Source of the DNA: Prolixibacteraceae bacterium
Lineage (GTDB): Bacteria > Bacteroidota > Bacteroidia > Bacteroidales > Prolixibacteraceae
Assembly: GCA_019459485.1 (NCBI GenBank)
Contig: JAIBEZ010000090.1
Location: forward strand, 1 to 51,843
DNA: 51,843 bases
Reading direction: 5' to 3'
Positions 8,604 through 17,294 of this stretch are shown here, one piece after another. The translations under genes and the position numbers were made by a program. The notes under the pieces are model-generated. The model saw only the letters and a list, made by a program, of their open reading frames with translations. It was not told where the DNA came from and did no database searches. How positions within the stretch are numbered: position 1 is the stretch's first letter; each line of letters opens with the position of its first letter.

Positions 8604-9287
8604 CTAATCACTAAAACGATACCCAATGCCTGATTCTGTAATCAGCAGCGAAGGTTTTGATGGATTGTCTTCAATTTTTTTCCGGAGTTGGGCAACAAAA
8701 ACCCGCAGGTATTGTGTTTGTTCGAGGTAGCCGTACCCCCAGACTTCCTTCAGGATATACTGATGGGTAAGCACGCGGCCCTGGTTTTTTGCCAGCAAAC
8801 AAAGCAATGAAAATTCGGTAGTTGTCAGTTTTAAAATCTCTTTGTTTTTTCGGGCAACATGGTTAATCATGTCAATACTCAGCGACCCAAATTCTAAAAC
8901 AGGGGCATCATTTTTTTTCGCTCCGGCTCTGATTGCAGCACGTATCCGTGCAAGTAATTCGCCGCTCCGGAAAGGCTTAGTCAGGTAATCATTTGCTCCA
9001 TTGTCCAAAGCTTTGATGATGTCTTCTTCCGAACTTCGCACCGATAACACGATGATCGGTTTGAAAAACCATTCGCGCAGCTTTTTCAAAATTTCCTGAC
9101 CGTCGATGTCCGGCAAGCCCAGGTCAAGGATGATCAACGAAGGATGATGGGTGGCCGCATCAACCAGGCCATCTTTGCCATTTCCGGCCTGAAGAATTTT
9201 ATACCCATTGGCTGAAAGTGTGATTTCAAGCAGCCGACGAATTTGTAATTCATCGTCAATTATTAATATGGTTTCGTTATCGTTCAT
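8604..9287 (-). CDS. KdpE-like OmpR-family response regulator
   Basis: 227 residues: a receiver domain with the acidic pair D11-D12, phospho-acceptor D55 (LIILDLGLPD) and lysine in LTKPFRSGE, then an OmpR/PhoB winged helix (FSLLCLLAKNQGRVLTHQYI, VFVAQLRKKIE). The overall pattern is closest to KdpE. Its start overlaps the stop of the kinase gene by 4 bp, so the two are co-translated. It is last in the operon trkH-kinase-regulator, so it probably controls potassium uptake genes. Calling it kdpE would overstate the case because no kdpFABC is present. Confidence 0.88.
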   Translation of the reverse strand: MNDNETILIIDDELQIRRLLEITLSANGYKILQAGNGKDGLVDAATHHPSLIILDLGLPDIDGQEILKKLREWFFKPIIVLSVRSSEEDIIKALDNGANDYLTKPFRSGELLARIRAAIRAGAKKNDAPVLEFGSLSIDMINHVARKNKEILKLTTTEFSLLCLLAKNQGRVLTHQYILKEVWGYGYLEQTQYLRVFVAQLRKKIEDNPSKPSLLITESGIGYRFSD

Positions 9288-10825
9288 TCGTTGTCGAGTT
9301 GCAAGTTTTGAATATCAGGATTTTCCGTAGGTATTTTCAAAGTGAATTCCGATCCGCCGTTTTTACGGTTTTCAACGGTTACGGTTCCTTTGTGGGCTTC
9401 AACAAAACCCTTTACAATGGACAGACCCAATCCCAATCCACCGGTTTTGCTGCCATCAACCCTAAAGAATTTTTTAAATACATTTTCAATAGCAGCCTCC
9501 GAAAATCCCGGGCCACTGTCTTTTACCTGAACCATCAGTGTTCCGTTACCACACCAGGTGCAAAGTTCGATCATGGAAGCCACCGGTGCATATTGTGTGG
9601 CATTGTATAACAAGTTGTACAAGGCCTGCTCCAGCAAACCGTAGTCAATTTTCACCATGGGCATGTCTTCGGGCATCGAAACCACCAGCGAAAAGGGTTT
9701 TAATTCATCGGCCAAATCTTCGGCCACTTTATTCACCAGATCATTCATGTCGTACCAGTCCAATCTGACTGAAATTTGCCCGCTTTCGAGGCGCGACATG
9801 TTTAGCAGATTTTCAATCAACCGGTTCAGGCGAAGTGAAGCGGTGAATATTTCGTTGAACAAAGCCGACTGAACATTTTCGGGGTGCGTTGAATTCAGCA
9901 ACGAATCAGAAGCGCCCATGATGGTGGCTACCGGAATCCGTAATTCGTGCGAAATGGAGTTGAAAAGGGTTTTGTACAGGCGATCCGACTCAACCAGAAA
10001 ACGCGCTTTCTGAGCCAGTTCACCCAAAAATTCACGTTCCAGCGCGTTCGAAATTTGTGTCAGAAAAGTATCCCAAAATGCTTTCTGATCTCCGGAGAAC
10101 AGTCCTTCAACTTTTACTGCCACGATGCCAGGATTTAATCTCGTTCCGGGCAAAGGATAAAATGTATAATCAACCGAAGGCAAGTTATTAGTGAATTTGC
10201 CGGCTTTTTGGGAATGCGTAAAAACCCATTCGGCAACACCGTATTCCTTTTCCGCTAATTTTTTCTCCTTCTGCAACCTGCCCGATGAATGAAGGATGTT
10301 GTTTCCGTCCTGCAAAATAAAAAACGGATCGGTACGAAAATGATTTTTGATGCCTTCAATGGCAACGGCCAAAACCTCGTCAATTCCGCTAGCCTTCGAG
10401 AGTTCCCTTGTAAGTTGAAACAATGCATTGGTGCGTTCTTCGCGTTCAAGTGCTAATCGTTCCTGGCGGCGCACTTTGTTTGTTAGCACCCCGTTCACAA
10501 GTGCGATGATGAAAAACATACCAAACATCAGAATGTCTTCGGTTTTGTCGATGTGGAAAGTCAGGTTTGGAGGTATAAAAAAGAAATTCCATACCAGTGC
10601 GCTTAGTGTTGCCGCAAGGAATACCGGGCCGATCCCCATGAACGTTGCCAGCATGGAAACAACAAAAAGCAGTATGAACGAAACCACATGATAGCCTTGC
10701 AGATTGTAAAGAGGCGTGCATAGTGCGGCTGTTAAACCAATGACAAAGATGGAAAGGACATAGGGATTAATCCTTGAAATAAATTTTGGCAGGGGTGCTT
10801 TTAGTATATTTTTCGTCTTGTCCAT
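9284..10825 (-). CDS. KdpD-like sensor histidine kinase lacking the N-terminal KdpD/USP domains
   Basis: 513 residues. It opens with a four-helix DUF4118 membrane domain (about residues 23-112), as in the middle of KdpD, then a coiled segment, a GAF-like region (about 135-265), the HisKA box with phospho-acceptor H293 (SISHELRIPVA) and an HATPase domain (N box NLLYNATQYAP, G boxes DSGPGF and GGLGLGLSIV). Full-length KdpD has about 370 further N-terminal residues with a Walker-type KdpD domain and a USP domain; these are absent. It follows trkH by 43 bp and overlaps the regulator gene by 4 bp. Confidence 0.88.
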   Translation of the reverse strand: MDKTKNILKAPLPKFISRINPYVLSIFVIGLTAALCTPLYNLQGYHVVSFILLFVVSMLATFMGIGPVFLAATLSALVWNFFFIPPNLTFHIDKTEDILMFGMFFIIALVNGVLTNKVRRQERLALEREERTNALFQLTRELSKASGIDEVLAVAIEGIKNHFRTDPFFILQDGNNILHSSGRLQKEKKLAEKEYGVAEWVFTHSQKAGKFTNNLPSVDYTFYPLPGTRLNPGIVAVKVEGLFSGDQKAFWDTFLTQISNALEREFLGELAQKARFLVESDRLYKTLFNSISHELRIPVATIMGASDSLLNSTHPENVQSALFNEIFTASLRLNRLIENLLNMSRLESGQISVRLDWYDMNDLVNKVAEDLADELKPFSLVVSMPEDMPMVKIDYGLLEQALYNLLYNATQYAPVASMIELCTWCGNGTLMVQVKDSGPGFSEAAIENVFKKFFRVDGSKTGGLGLGLSIVKGFVEAHKGTVTVENRKNGGSEFTLKIPTENPDIQNLQLDNE

Positions 10826-10868
10826 TTTTCAATTTGTCGGAATACAAATTTATACATTAAACATCAAC

Positions 10869-12320
10869 TTATTTGCCCCAGAAGTTCCGTGAAAACAATA
10901 CAATCACTGTATAAATTTCCAATCGCCCGACAAGCATCAAAAAAGAAAGTATCATTTTTCCCAAATCGGGCAAATGAGCAAAATTACTCGCCGGACCAAC
11001 TGTCCCGATTCCGGGTCCAATACCTGCCATACAAGTTGCAACTGAACTGCTGGCAGTTTCACCATCAATTCCAAGGAGTACAAGCGATGCGCTACCAATC
11101 AGAAATACAAGGAAATAAGCGGCTATAAAAGTCAATATAGATCTGTTCGTTTCACTGCTTATTACATTGTTATTTAACCTGATAGGCAGTATCGCATTCG
11201 GAGAAATCATCTGTCGGAAATTTCGCCTGATATTTTTTAGCATCATTAAATGCCTGACCATTTTTATCCCTCCGGCTGTAGAGCCCGTGCTGCCTCCAAG
11301 AAACATGGAAAAGAAAATGATCGTCCAGGCAAAAGCGGGCCACAGCAAATAATCTGCAGATGCAAACCCGGTGCACGTAACAATTGAAACAACCTGAAAA
11401 GAAGCGTCCCTGAATGATTTTTCGAGCGGTTTATTCATAGTAAAATATAAAGAAGCTGTAATAAGGACGATGATAGAAAAAACAACGATTGCGTAGAATT
11501 TCAATTCTTCGTTCTCTTTTACTTTTTTGAATTCGCGTTTGAACAAATAATAATGAATAACGAAGTTCGTTCCGGCCAAAAACATGAATATCGTTATGAC
11601 GTACTGAATGTAAGGTGAGTAGTCAATAATGCTCGTGTTTTTGGGCGAAAATCCACCGGTGGCAACGGTTCCGAACGAATGACAAATACTTTCAAAAAGA
11701 TTCATATTTCCGGCCAGCAGAAAGATGATTTCTGCAACAGTCAGAATAATATAAATCAGCAACAACCTGTTTCCAACGGCCTTTATTTTGGGCTGAATTT
11801 TTTCCTGCAACGACGATTCGAGGGTGAAAAGATGATAGCCGCCAATCTGAAGCGTTGGCATGACAATGATTACCAGTACGATAATTCCAATTCCGCCGAT
11901 CCAATGGGTTAAACTTCGCCAGAATAATATCGATTTTGGTAAAATTTCAATGTCTGTCAGGATGGATGCGCCAGTGGTGGTAAAGCCTGAAACCGATTCA
12001 AATAAAGCATTGACAAAGGAAGGAATGGCGCCTGAGAAAAGATATGGCAAACAACCGATCAGGCTTATAAATACCCACGATAAGGTTACGGTCAGGTAGG
12101 CATCTTTTCGGTGAATGGTAACATTTTCAGATTGTTTCCGGGTTGTGAGGAAGAATGTCAGGCCAATTGCGAGACTAATCAGCGACGACAAAATAAAAGG
12201 CAATGTGTTTTCCGAAAAAATTACTGCGACTCCGGCACAAACAAACAATGCCGCGGAAAGAATAAATAAGTTCCTGCTTATTACTTTAAAAACAATTTTG
12301 AGATTGACTATTTTACCCAT
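10869..12320 (-). CDS. trkH: Trk-type potassium uptake membrane subunit TrkH
   Basis: Potassium-translocating subunit of 483 residues in the inner membrane. The four pore loops are visible: SGFTTTGASIL, GTVATGGFSPKN, TCTGFASADY and AGIGPGIGTVGPASN. The loop STGSTAGGIKMVRH, which gates the channel in TrkH/KtrB proteins, is also intact. It is first in the operon with the kinase and regulator. The cytoplasmic NAD-binding partner TrkA/KtrA is not in this window and must be encoded elsewhere if the family rule holds. Confidence 0.94.
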   Translation of the reverse strand: MGKIVNLKIVFKVISRNLFILSAALFVCAGVAVIFSENTLPFILSSLISLAIGLTFFLTTRKQSENVTIHRKDAYLTVTLSWVFISLIGCLPYLFSGAIPSFVNALFESVSGFTTTGASILTDIEILPKSILFWRSLTHWIGGIGIIVLVIIVMPTLQIGGYHLFTLESSLQEKIQPKIKAVGNRLLLIYIILTVAEIIFLLAGNMNLFESICHSFGTVATGGFSPKNTSIIDYSPYIQYVITIFMFLAGTNFVIHYYLFKREFKKVKENEELKFYAIVVFSIIVLITASLYFTMNKPLEKSFRDASFQVVSIVTCTGFASADYLLWPAFAWTIIFFSMFLGGSTGSTAGGIKMVRHLMMLKNIRRNFRQMISPNAILPIRLNNNVISSETNRSILTFIAAYFLVFLIGSASLVLLGIDGETASSSVATCMAGIGPGIGTVGPASNFAHLPDLGKMILSFLMLVGRLEIYTVIVLFSRNFWGK

Positions 12321-12664
12321 CTACTGTTGCAATTTTGATTTACCGTCATTCAAAATTTATTGTTTGTGCTGCCACGTATGGGTATTCAAGAGAAAAGAGC
12401 ATGTCCGCAACTTTAACATTTAAGTTAAGCTTGCAAAGTTGCTCTTGATTTCATAAAGGAATTGTAAAGTTTTGATGCGGGGATATAAGGATTTTATAAA
12501 GATTTACATTTATGGGTTGAAAAGGTTTTTTTGATGGGTCAATACCATAGTTTTCAACCTGTAATTTTGATCTTGGTAGCCAATTGAAGCATATTTCAAT
12601 GTGGAAATTATAACTGTATTCAAAAAAAATCACTTAGCCAGTTAATAGCTAAGTGATTGATTTG
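12321..12664. other. Spacer upstream of trkH
   Basis: About 340 bp between trkH and the tRNA. It is AT-rich, with no ORF I believe and no exact TAnnTTTG box on either strand. The promoter of trkH is presumably here but cannot be pointed out. Confidence 0.4.
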
Positions 12665-12736
12665 TAGTCCCACCGGGAATCGAACCCGGATCTACGGTTT
12701 AGGAAACCGCTATTCTATCCGTTGAACTATGGAACC
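12665..12736 (-). tRNA. tRNA-Arg (anticodon CCU)
   Basis: A complete 72-nt cloverleaf on the minus strand: acceptor GGTTCCA/TGGGACT (with G-U pairs), D arm around GTTC-AACGGATA-GAAT, anticodon stem GCGGT/ACCGT with loop TTCCTAA (anticodon CCT), and T arm CGGGT-TCGATTC-CCGG with a T-A or G pair at its base. Discriminator A at 12665; CCA is not encoded. The first ten bases (GGTTCCATAG) also encode the end and the TAG stop of the upstream GIY-YIG gene. Confidence 0.95.
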
Positions 12737-12969
12737 ATTCTTCTTAACTTTTCTTTTCCTATGCCAGTTTTATAATATTTCTCCTTTTCTCTTGCTTCAA
12801 TCCTATTTGTGCATTCTTCAGTAAAAATAATTACCCAAGGACGAAATCCTTTGGTAGATTTGGTCTTTCCAGAACTATGCTCTTTAAGCCTTTTTTCAAC
12901 ATTTGAGGAAAACCCGACATATATTCTTCCATCAAACTGACTATGCAATGCATACACTGTATATTTCAT
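12727..12969 (-). CDS. GIY-YIG nuclease domain protein overlapping tRNA-Arg
   Basis: 80 residues, a stand-alone GIY-YIG domain of the small UPF0213/YhbQ type. The motifs are YTVYALHS (in place of GIY), RIYVGFSSN (YIG motif), the conserved arginine in VEKRLKEH, and the acidic region RIEAREKEKYYKTG. Its ATG (12969-12967) immediately abuts a truncated tRNA copy at the T loop. Its last residues MVP and the TAG stop are read from the first bases of the intact tRNA-Arg. No Shine-Dalgarno is seen. The placement between two tRNA copies suggests a small mobile or tRNA-targeting unit (see findings). Length is typical of the family. Confidence 0.85.
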   Translation of the reverse strand: MKYTVYALHSQFDGRIYVGFSSNVEKRLKEHSSGKTKSTKGFRPWVIIFTEECTNRIEAREKEKYYKTGIGKEKLRRMVP

Positions 12970-13044
12970 CGAACCCGGATCTATGGTTTATGAAACTGCT
13001 ATTCCCTGCCTACCGCAGGCAGGTATCCGTTGAACTATGGAACC
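12968..13044 (-). pseudogene. Degenerate partial copy of tRNA-Arg
   Basis: On the minus strand this begins GGTTCCATAGTTCAACGGAT exactly like the intact tRNA, continues through the anticodon arm and ends in the T loop (GGGTTCGAT), where it runs into the ATG of the GIY-YIG gene. The 3' half of the T arm and the 3' acceptor strand are missing. A 19-bp palindrome (13005-13023, CCTGCCTACCGCAGGCAGG) is inserted after the D arm. The anticodon loop reads TTCATAA and its stem no longer pairs. It cannot make a working tRNA. Confidence 0.85.
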
Positions 13045-13325
13045 ATAAAATTTAGTCCAGAATCTTGAATCTTGAATCTCGAATGAAGCTTCGATCAGCA
13101 TTAATTCTTGTTATTGGATATTGATTCAATATTTGACATTTCTTTTTCAGCCGCTGCAAAAATATGCAAATATGCCGTTTATGCAAAAAGCACCGAACAT
13201 ATTTTTTAAGCGACATACATTTGCTTTGAGGCTGCGAATTTTAACAATGTATAAATTCAATGCTGCGGTTCATCTTTGTTCCTGCTTAGAAACATTATAA
13301 ATTAGTTATTTTACACGTCATTTTA

Positions 13326-13356
13326 TTGTATGTGATACTTGTTAAGCCTACTTTTG
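13326..13356 (+). promoter_or_regulatory. Promoter of sdhCAB
   Basis: TACTTTTG at 13349-13356 matches the -7 box, and TTG at 13326-13328 lies 20 bp upstream as -33 element. The start would be near 13362, about 45 nt before the sdhC ATG at 13407. This argues against starting sdhC at an upstream in-frame ATG. Confidence 0.65.
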
Positions 13357-13406
13357 TCGGGCGAATTAAAATTGAATTTATTATTAAAATAAAAATCTGT
13401 TATTCT

Positions 13407-14117
13407 ATGAGCAATTTACTGACTGCCTCTATTGGACGGAAACTCCTGATGAGCGTTTCAGGTTTGTTCCTGATTTTGTTTCTCTTTGTGCATTTAATCC
13501 TGAATTCATTCCTGCTCCTTGATGGCTGCATGGGATTTGAAACAGGTCAATTATTTAATGCAGGGGTACATTTCATGGGAACAAATCCATTGATTAAAAT
13601 CATTGAGCCTACCCTGGCTTTGGGATTTGTAGTACACATCGTTTACTCATTAATTCTGACCGTTCAGAACATGAAAGCACGCGGCCCGCAAGCATACGCT
13701 TCGGGGAAAAAGACTACCGGTGTTGAATGGGCTTCTCTGAATATGTTGCCGTTGGGCATTGCGATTTTAGCATTCCTGATTGTCCACATTTTCAACTTCT
13801 ACATGAAGATGAAAGGCTACATTGCCTGGGAAGGTGGCGAAGTTGAATTTCCATTTTTCGGATCAATGGCAACCGGCGAGAATGCTTATGCTTTGGTAAA
13901 TGAAACTTTTAAAAGCCTGCCACTTGTACTTCTGTATGTTGTTGGTTCTGTTGCGCTTGCATTTCATCTTGCACACGGATTCTGGTCATCGTTCCAAACC
14001 ATCGGCTGGAATAATCCAATTTGGATGCCTCGCCTGCGGGTAATCAGTAATGTTGTAGCCATAATCCTTGGCGGTGGGTTCACCGTAATTGCATTGGCAC
14101 AACACCTGTTTTTCTAA
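13407..14117 (+). CDS. sdhC: Succinate dehydrogenase/fumarate reductase cytochrome b subunit
   Basis: Membrane anchor of complex II, 236 residues from the ATG at 13407 (MSNLLTASIGRKLLMSVSGL). It has about five transmembrane helices and conserved histidines (FVHLILN, VVHIVYS, IVHIFNF, LAHGFWSSFQTIGW) suited to bind two b hemes. This is the single-anchor Wolinella/Bacteroides type, without a separate SdhD. It passes electrons between the iron-sulfur subunit and (mena)quinone. It is first in the operon; sdhA follows 19 bp after the stop. Confidence 0.94.
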   Translation: MSNLLTASIGRKLLMSVSGLFLILFLFVHLILNSFLLLDGCMGFETGQLFNAGVHFMGTNPLIKIIEPTLALGFVVHIVYSLILTVQNMKARGPQAYASGKKTTGVEWASLNMLPLGIAILAFLIVHIFNFYMKMKGYIAWEGGEVEFPFFGSMATGENAYALVNETFKSLPLVLLYVVGSVALAFHLAHGFWSSFQTIGWNNPIWMPRLRVISNVVAIILGGGFTVIALAQHLFF

Positions 14118-14136
14118 TTCTTTAAATATCTGAAAC

Positions 14137-16077
14137 ATGAGTAAAATAAACGCAAGGACTCCTGAAGGGCCACTGGCTCAAAAATGGACCAATTATAAAG
14201 ATCACCAAAAACTGGTGAATCCTTCCAACAAACGTAAACTTGATGTAATTATCATTGGTACCGGTTTGGCTGGTGCTTCTGCTGCCGCTTCACTTGGAGA
14301 AATGGGATTCAATGTTAAAAATTTCTGCATACAGGATTCACCACGTCGCGCACATTCTATTGCGGCTCAGGGAGGTATCAACGCTGCGAAAAACTATCCA
14401 AACGACGGCGACTCTGTGTTTCGTCTGTTTTACGATACTATCAAAGGAGGGGATTACCGTTCGCGCGAAGCCAACGTTCACCGTTTGGCCGAAGTGAGCA
14501 ACAGCATCATCGACCAGTGTGTGGCACAGGGAGTTCCATTTGCACGCGAATACGGCGGCTTGCTCGACAATCGTTCGTTCGGTGGAGCCCAGGTAAGCCG
14601 TACTTTTTATGCCAAAGGACAAACAGGTCAGCAGTTATTGCTTGGAGCTTACCAGGCATTGATGCGCCAGGTAAATCTGGGTACAGTAACAATGTACACG
14701 CGCACAGAGTTGGTTGAGATCGTTCTGGTTGACGGAAAAGCCCGCGGTATTATTTCCCGCGATTTGGTTACCGGAGAGTTGCAGCGACATTTCGGCCATG
14801 CAGTTGTGCTGGCTACAGGTGGCTACGGAAATACTTTCTTCCTATCGACAAACGCAATGGGATCAAACGGATCGGCTTTGATTAAAGCTTACCAAAAAGG
14901 TGCAATGTTCGCCAATCCTTGTATGGCACAAATTCACCCGACCTGTATTCCTGTTCACGGCGAATCGCAGAGCAAGCTTACATTGATGTCGGAATCGTTG
15001 CGTAACGATGGCCGTATCTGGGTTCCCAAAAAGAAGGAAGATGCTGAAGCCATCCGTTCAGGAAAATTAAAAGCTACACAAATCGCAGAAGAAAACCGCG
15101 ACTATTATCTGGAACGTCGTTACCCTGCGTTTGGTAATCTGGTGCCACGCGACGTGGCTTCACGTGCCGCTAAGGAACGTTGTGATGCCGGATTTGGCGT
15201 TGGAGCGACTGGCCTGGCTGTTTATCTCGATTTCAAATCTTCTATTGACCGCTTAGGCCAAAAGACCATTGAAGATCGTTACGGCAACCTGTTTCAGATG
15301 TATGAGAAAATCGTTGACGAGAATCCTTATGAAACGCCAATGATGATATATCCTGCGATGCATTACACCATGGGCGGGATTTGGGTCGATTATGAATTGC
15401 AGACAACTATTCCCGGCTTATTTGCTGCCGGCGAAGCCAACTTCTCAGATCACGGAGCGAACCGTCTGGGCGCTTCTGCACTGATGCAGGGATTGGCCGA
15501 TGGTTATTTTGTTTTGCCATATACACTTCAGAATTATTTGGCTGATGAAATCCACACCAAACGCATGACGACCAATGAACCAGAGTTCGTGGATGCTGAA
15601 AAAGCTGTAAAAGAACGCTTTGCACAGTTGATGGGAATCAAGGGAAAACGTTCGGTTGACAGTCTGCACAAGGAACTTGGTTTGGTAATGTGGGATTTCG
15701 TTGGAATGGGCCGGAACAAAAAAGGACTGGAAGATGCCATCAAAAAGATCGCAGCCATCAAAAAAGAGTTCTGGACCAACGTTCGTATTCCGGGCGATCA
15801 GTCGGGAATGAATGTTGAACTGGAGAAAGCAAGCCGTTTGGCCGATTTTATTGAAATTGGAGACCTGATGGCCCGTGACGCGCTGAACCGTGAAGAATCA
15901 TGCGGTGGTCACTTCCGCGAAGAGTATCAGACTCCCGAAGGCGAAGCGCTTCGTCAGGATGACAAGTTTGCATACGTTTCGTGCTGGGAATACAAAGGCG
16001 AGCAACAGGAACCTGAACTTCACAAGGAAGAATTGATTTACGAAACAGTGAAAATGGTTCAGCGTAATTACAAGTAA
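14137..16077 (+). CDS. sdhA: Succinate dehydrogenase/fumarate reductase flavoprotein subunit
   Basis: Catalytic subunit of 646 residues on the cytoplasmic face of the membrane, interconverting succinate and fumarate. The FAD dinucleotide motif [19 protein letters not shown] starts near residue 39, followed by the [12 protein letters not shown] segment that carries the FAD-linking histidine. Substrate-site residues are seen in [24 protein letters not shown] and [10 protein letters not shown]; the C-terminal FAD segment is [18 protein letters not shown]. Length and sequence match the Bacteroidota fumarate reductase A group. Confidence 0.96.
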   Translation: MSKINARTPEGPLAQKWTNYKDHQKLVNPSNKRKLDVIIIGTGLAGASAAASLGEMGFNVKNFCIQDSPRRAHSIAAQGGINAAKNYPNDGDSVFRLFYDTIKGGDYRSREANVHRLAEVSNSIIDQCVAQGVPFAREYGGLLDNRSFGGAQVSRTFYAKGQTGQQLLLGAYQALMRQVNLGTVTMYTRTELVEIVLVDGKARGIISRDLVTGELQRHFGHAVVLATGGYGNTFFLSTNAMGSNGSALIKAYQKGAMFANPCMAQIHPTCIPVHGESQSKLTLMSESLRNDGRIWVPKKKEDAEAIRSGKLKATQIAEENRDYYLERRYPAFGNLVPRDVASRAAKERCDAGFGVGATGLAVYLDFKSSIDRLGQKTIEDRYGNLFQMYEKIVDENPYETPMMIYPAMHYTMGGIWVDYELQTTIPGLFAAGEANFSDHGANRLGASALMQGLADGYFVLPYTLQNYLADEIHTKRMTTNEPEFVDAEKAVKERFAQLMGIKGKRSVDSLHKELGLVMWDFVGMGRNKKGLEDAIKKIAAIKKEFWTNVRIPGDQSGMNVELEKASRLADFIEIGDLMARDALNREESCGGHFREEYQTPEGEALRQDDKFAYVSCWEYKGEQQEPELHKEELIYETVKMVQRNYK

Positions 16078-16100
16078 TGGCTATTTAAAAGAGATCAATC

Positions 16101-16856
16101 ATGGAAAAAATAATAAATCTCACGCTTAAGGTTTGGCGTCAAAACGGTTCAAAAGCAAAGGGCCGGTTCGAAACCTACAAGGTTAACAATGTTTCTACTG
16201 ATAGTTCGTTCCTCGAAATGATGGACATGCTGAATGAGCAACTCGTTAGTGAAGACAAGGTACCGGTTGCATTCGACCACGATTGCCGCGAAGGCATTTG
16301 CGGAACATGTTCGCTGTACATCAATGGCCGTCCACACGGACCCGATGACGATGTTACAACCTGCCAGTTGCACATGCGTAAATTTACTGATGGACAGACC
16401 ATCACGATTGAACCGTGGCGTTCGACAGCTTTCCCGGTAATCTACGATTTGATGGTCGATCGCAGGGCTTTCGATAAGATCATTTCAGCCGGAGGTTATG
16501 TTTCGGTTAATACCGGTGGAGTTCCTGATGCCAATGCAATCCCAATCGCGAAAGCTGATGCCGATGAATCAATGGATTCAGCATCCTGTATTGGTTGCGG
16601 AGCATGCGTTGCAGCCTGTAAAAACGGTTCGGCCATGCTGTTTGTTTCTGCAAAAGTGAGCCAGTTGGCCATGTTGCCGCAAGGTCGGATTGAAGCTTCA
16701 CGTCGTGCAAAAGCGATGGTTGCCAAAATGGACGAACTTGGTTTTGGAAACTGTACCAATACCGGCGCCTGCGAAGTGGAATGCCCGAAAAACATTTCGC
16801 TTTCGAACATCGCCCGTCTGAACCGCGAATTTTTATACGCAAAGTTTCAGGATTAA
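16101..16856 (+). CDS. sdhB: Succinate dehydrogenase/fumarate reductase iron-sulfur subunit
   Basis: 251 residues carrying three clusters. The 2Fe-2S ligands are in CREGICGTC (C62, C67, C70) plus C88; the [11 protein letters not shown] block (C163-C173) and [15 protein letters not shown] (C218-C228) bind the 4Fe-4S and 3Fe-4S clusters. It links SdhA to the heme subunit. It is last in the operon, 23 bp after sdhA, and is closed by a strong terminator. Confidence 0.96.
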   Translation: MEKIINLTLKVWRQNGSKAKGRFETYKVNNVSTDSSFLEMMDMLNEQLVSEDKVPVAFDHDCREGICGTCSLYINGRPHGPDDDVTTCQLHMRKFTDGQTITIEPWRSTAFPVIYDLMVDRRAFDKIISAGGYVSVNTGGVPDANAIPIAKADADESMDSASCIGCGACVAACKNGSAMLFVSAKVSQLAMLPQGRIEASRRAKAMVAKMDELGFGNCTNTGACEVECPKNISLSNIARLNREFLYAKFQD

Positions 16857-16864
16857 GGGAATAA

Positions 16865-16933
16865 TGGCGGTCAAAAACCGCCACACCCAAACAATACAAA
16901 AGCTCCGGAGATTCGTTCTTCGGGGCTTTTTTT
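16865..16933 (+). terminator. sdhCAB terminator (copy 1 of a triplicated element)
   Basis: A small hairpin GGCGG/CCGCC is followed by the main hairpin: AAAAGCTCCGGAG pairs with TTCGGGGCTTTT and ends in a T run (16898-16933). Nearly the same sequence, with the CCGCCACACCCAAACAATA lead-in, recurs after two other genes at 19375-19445 and, without the lead-in, at 20689-20734. Confidence 0.9.
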
Positions 16934-17294
16934 ATGAGCTATCATTTAGTTAAGGCCAAAATGGAATTTGTGCTGTATATTTATAGAGTATTCATTTTAT
17001 TATATCTGATGATTAAATAGTTGGCAGTTATGTCAACATAAGATGGTAATCCTCAAAAATCAACTATTTTCTATGCTATGTAACAGTTTATTATATAAGT
17101 AATAGTTAGCGAGTTATTTATGGTTAAATAATGGGGGGGGGGGAATTAGAGCCATTTGATTTTAACAAAAAACTGTTTTATATTTATAAGATAAAACAAC
17201 CCGACCGTATAAAACAGCCGGGTTGCCAAATAAATATGATTGTTTAACCGGGTAGGAAAGTTACCGCTAACCTGCCCACAACCTTTGTAAAAGT
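16934..17294. other. AT-rich spacer with poly-G tract and leader hairpins
   Basis: About 360 bp without a gene. It contains a run of 11 G (17133-17143), a CAACCCG...CGGGTTG hairpin at about 17196-17226, and a GGGTAGG...CCTGCCC hairpin ending just before the start of the next gene. No exact TAnnTTTG box was found. The base composition drops sharply compared with sdhCAB. Confidence 0.6.

Noticed and set aside
12451-12633. 60-residue open frame between trkH and the tRNA
   Set aside because: AT-rich chance frame without signal, motif or promoter.
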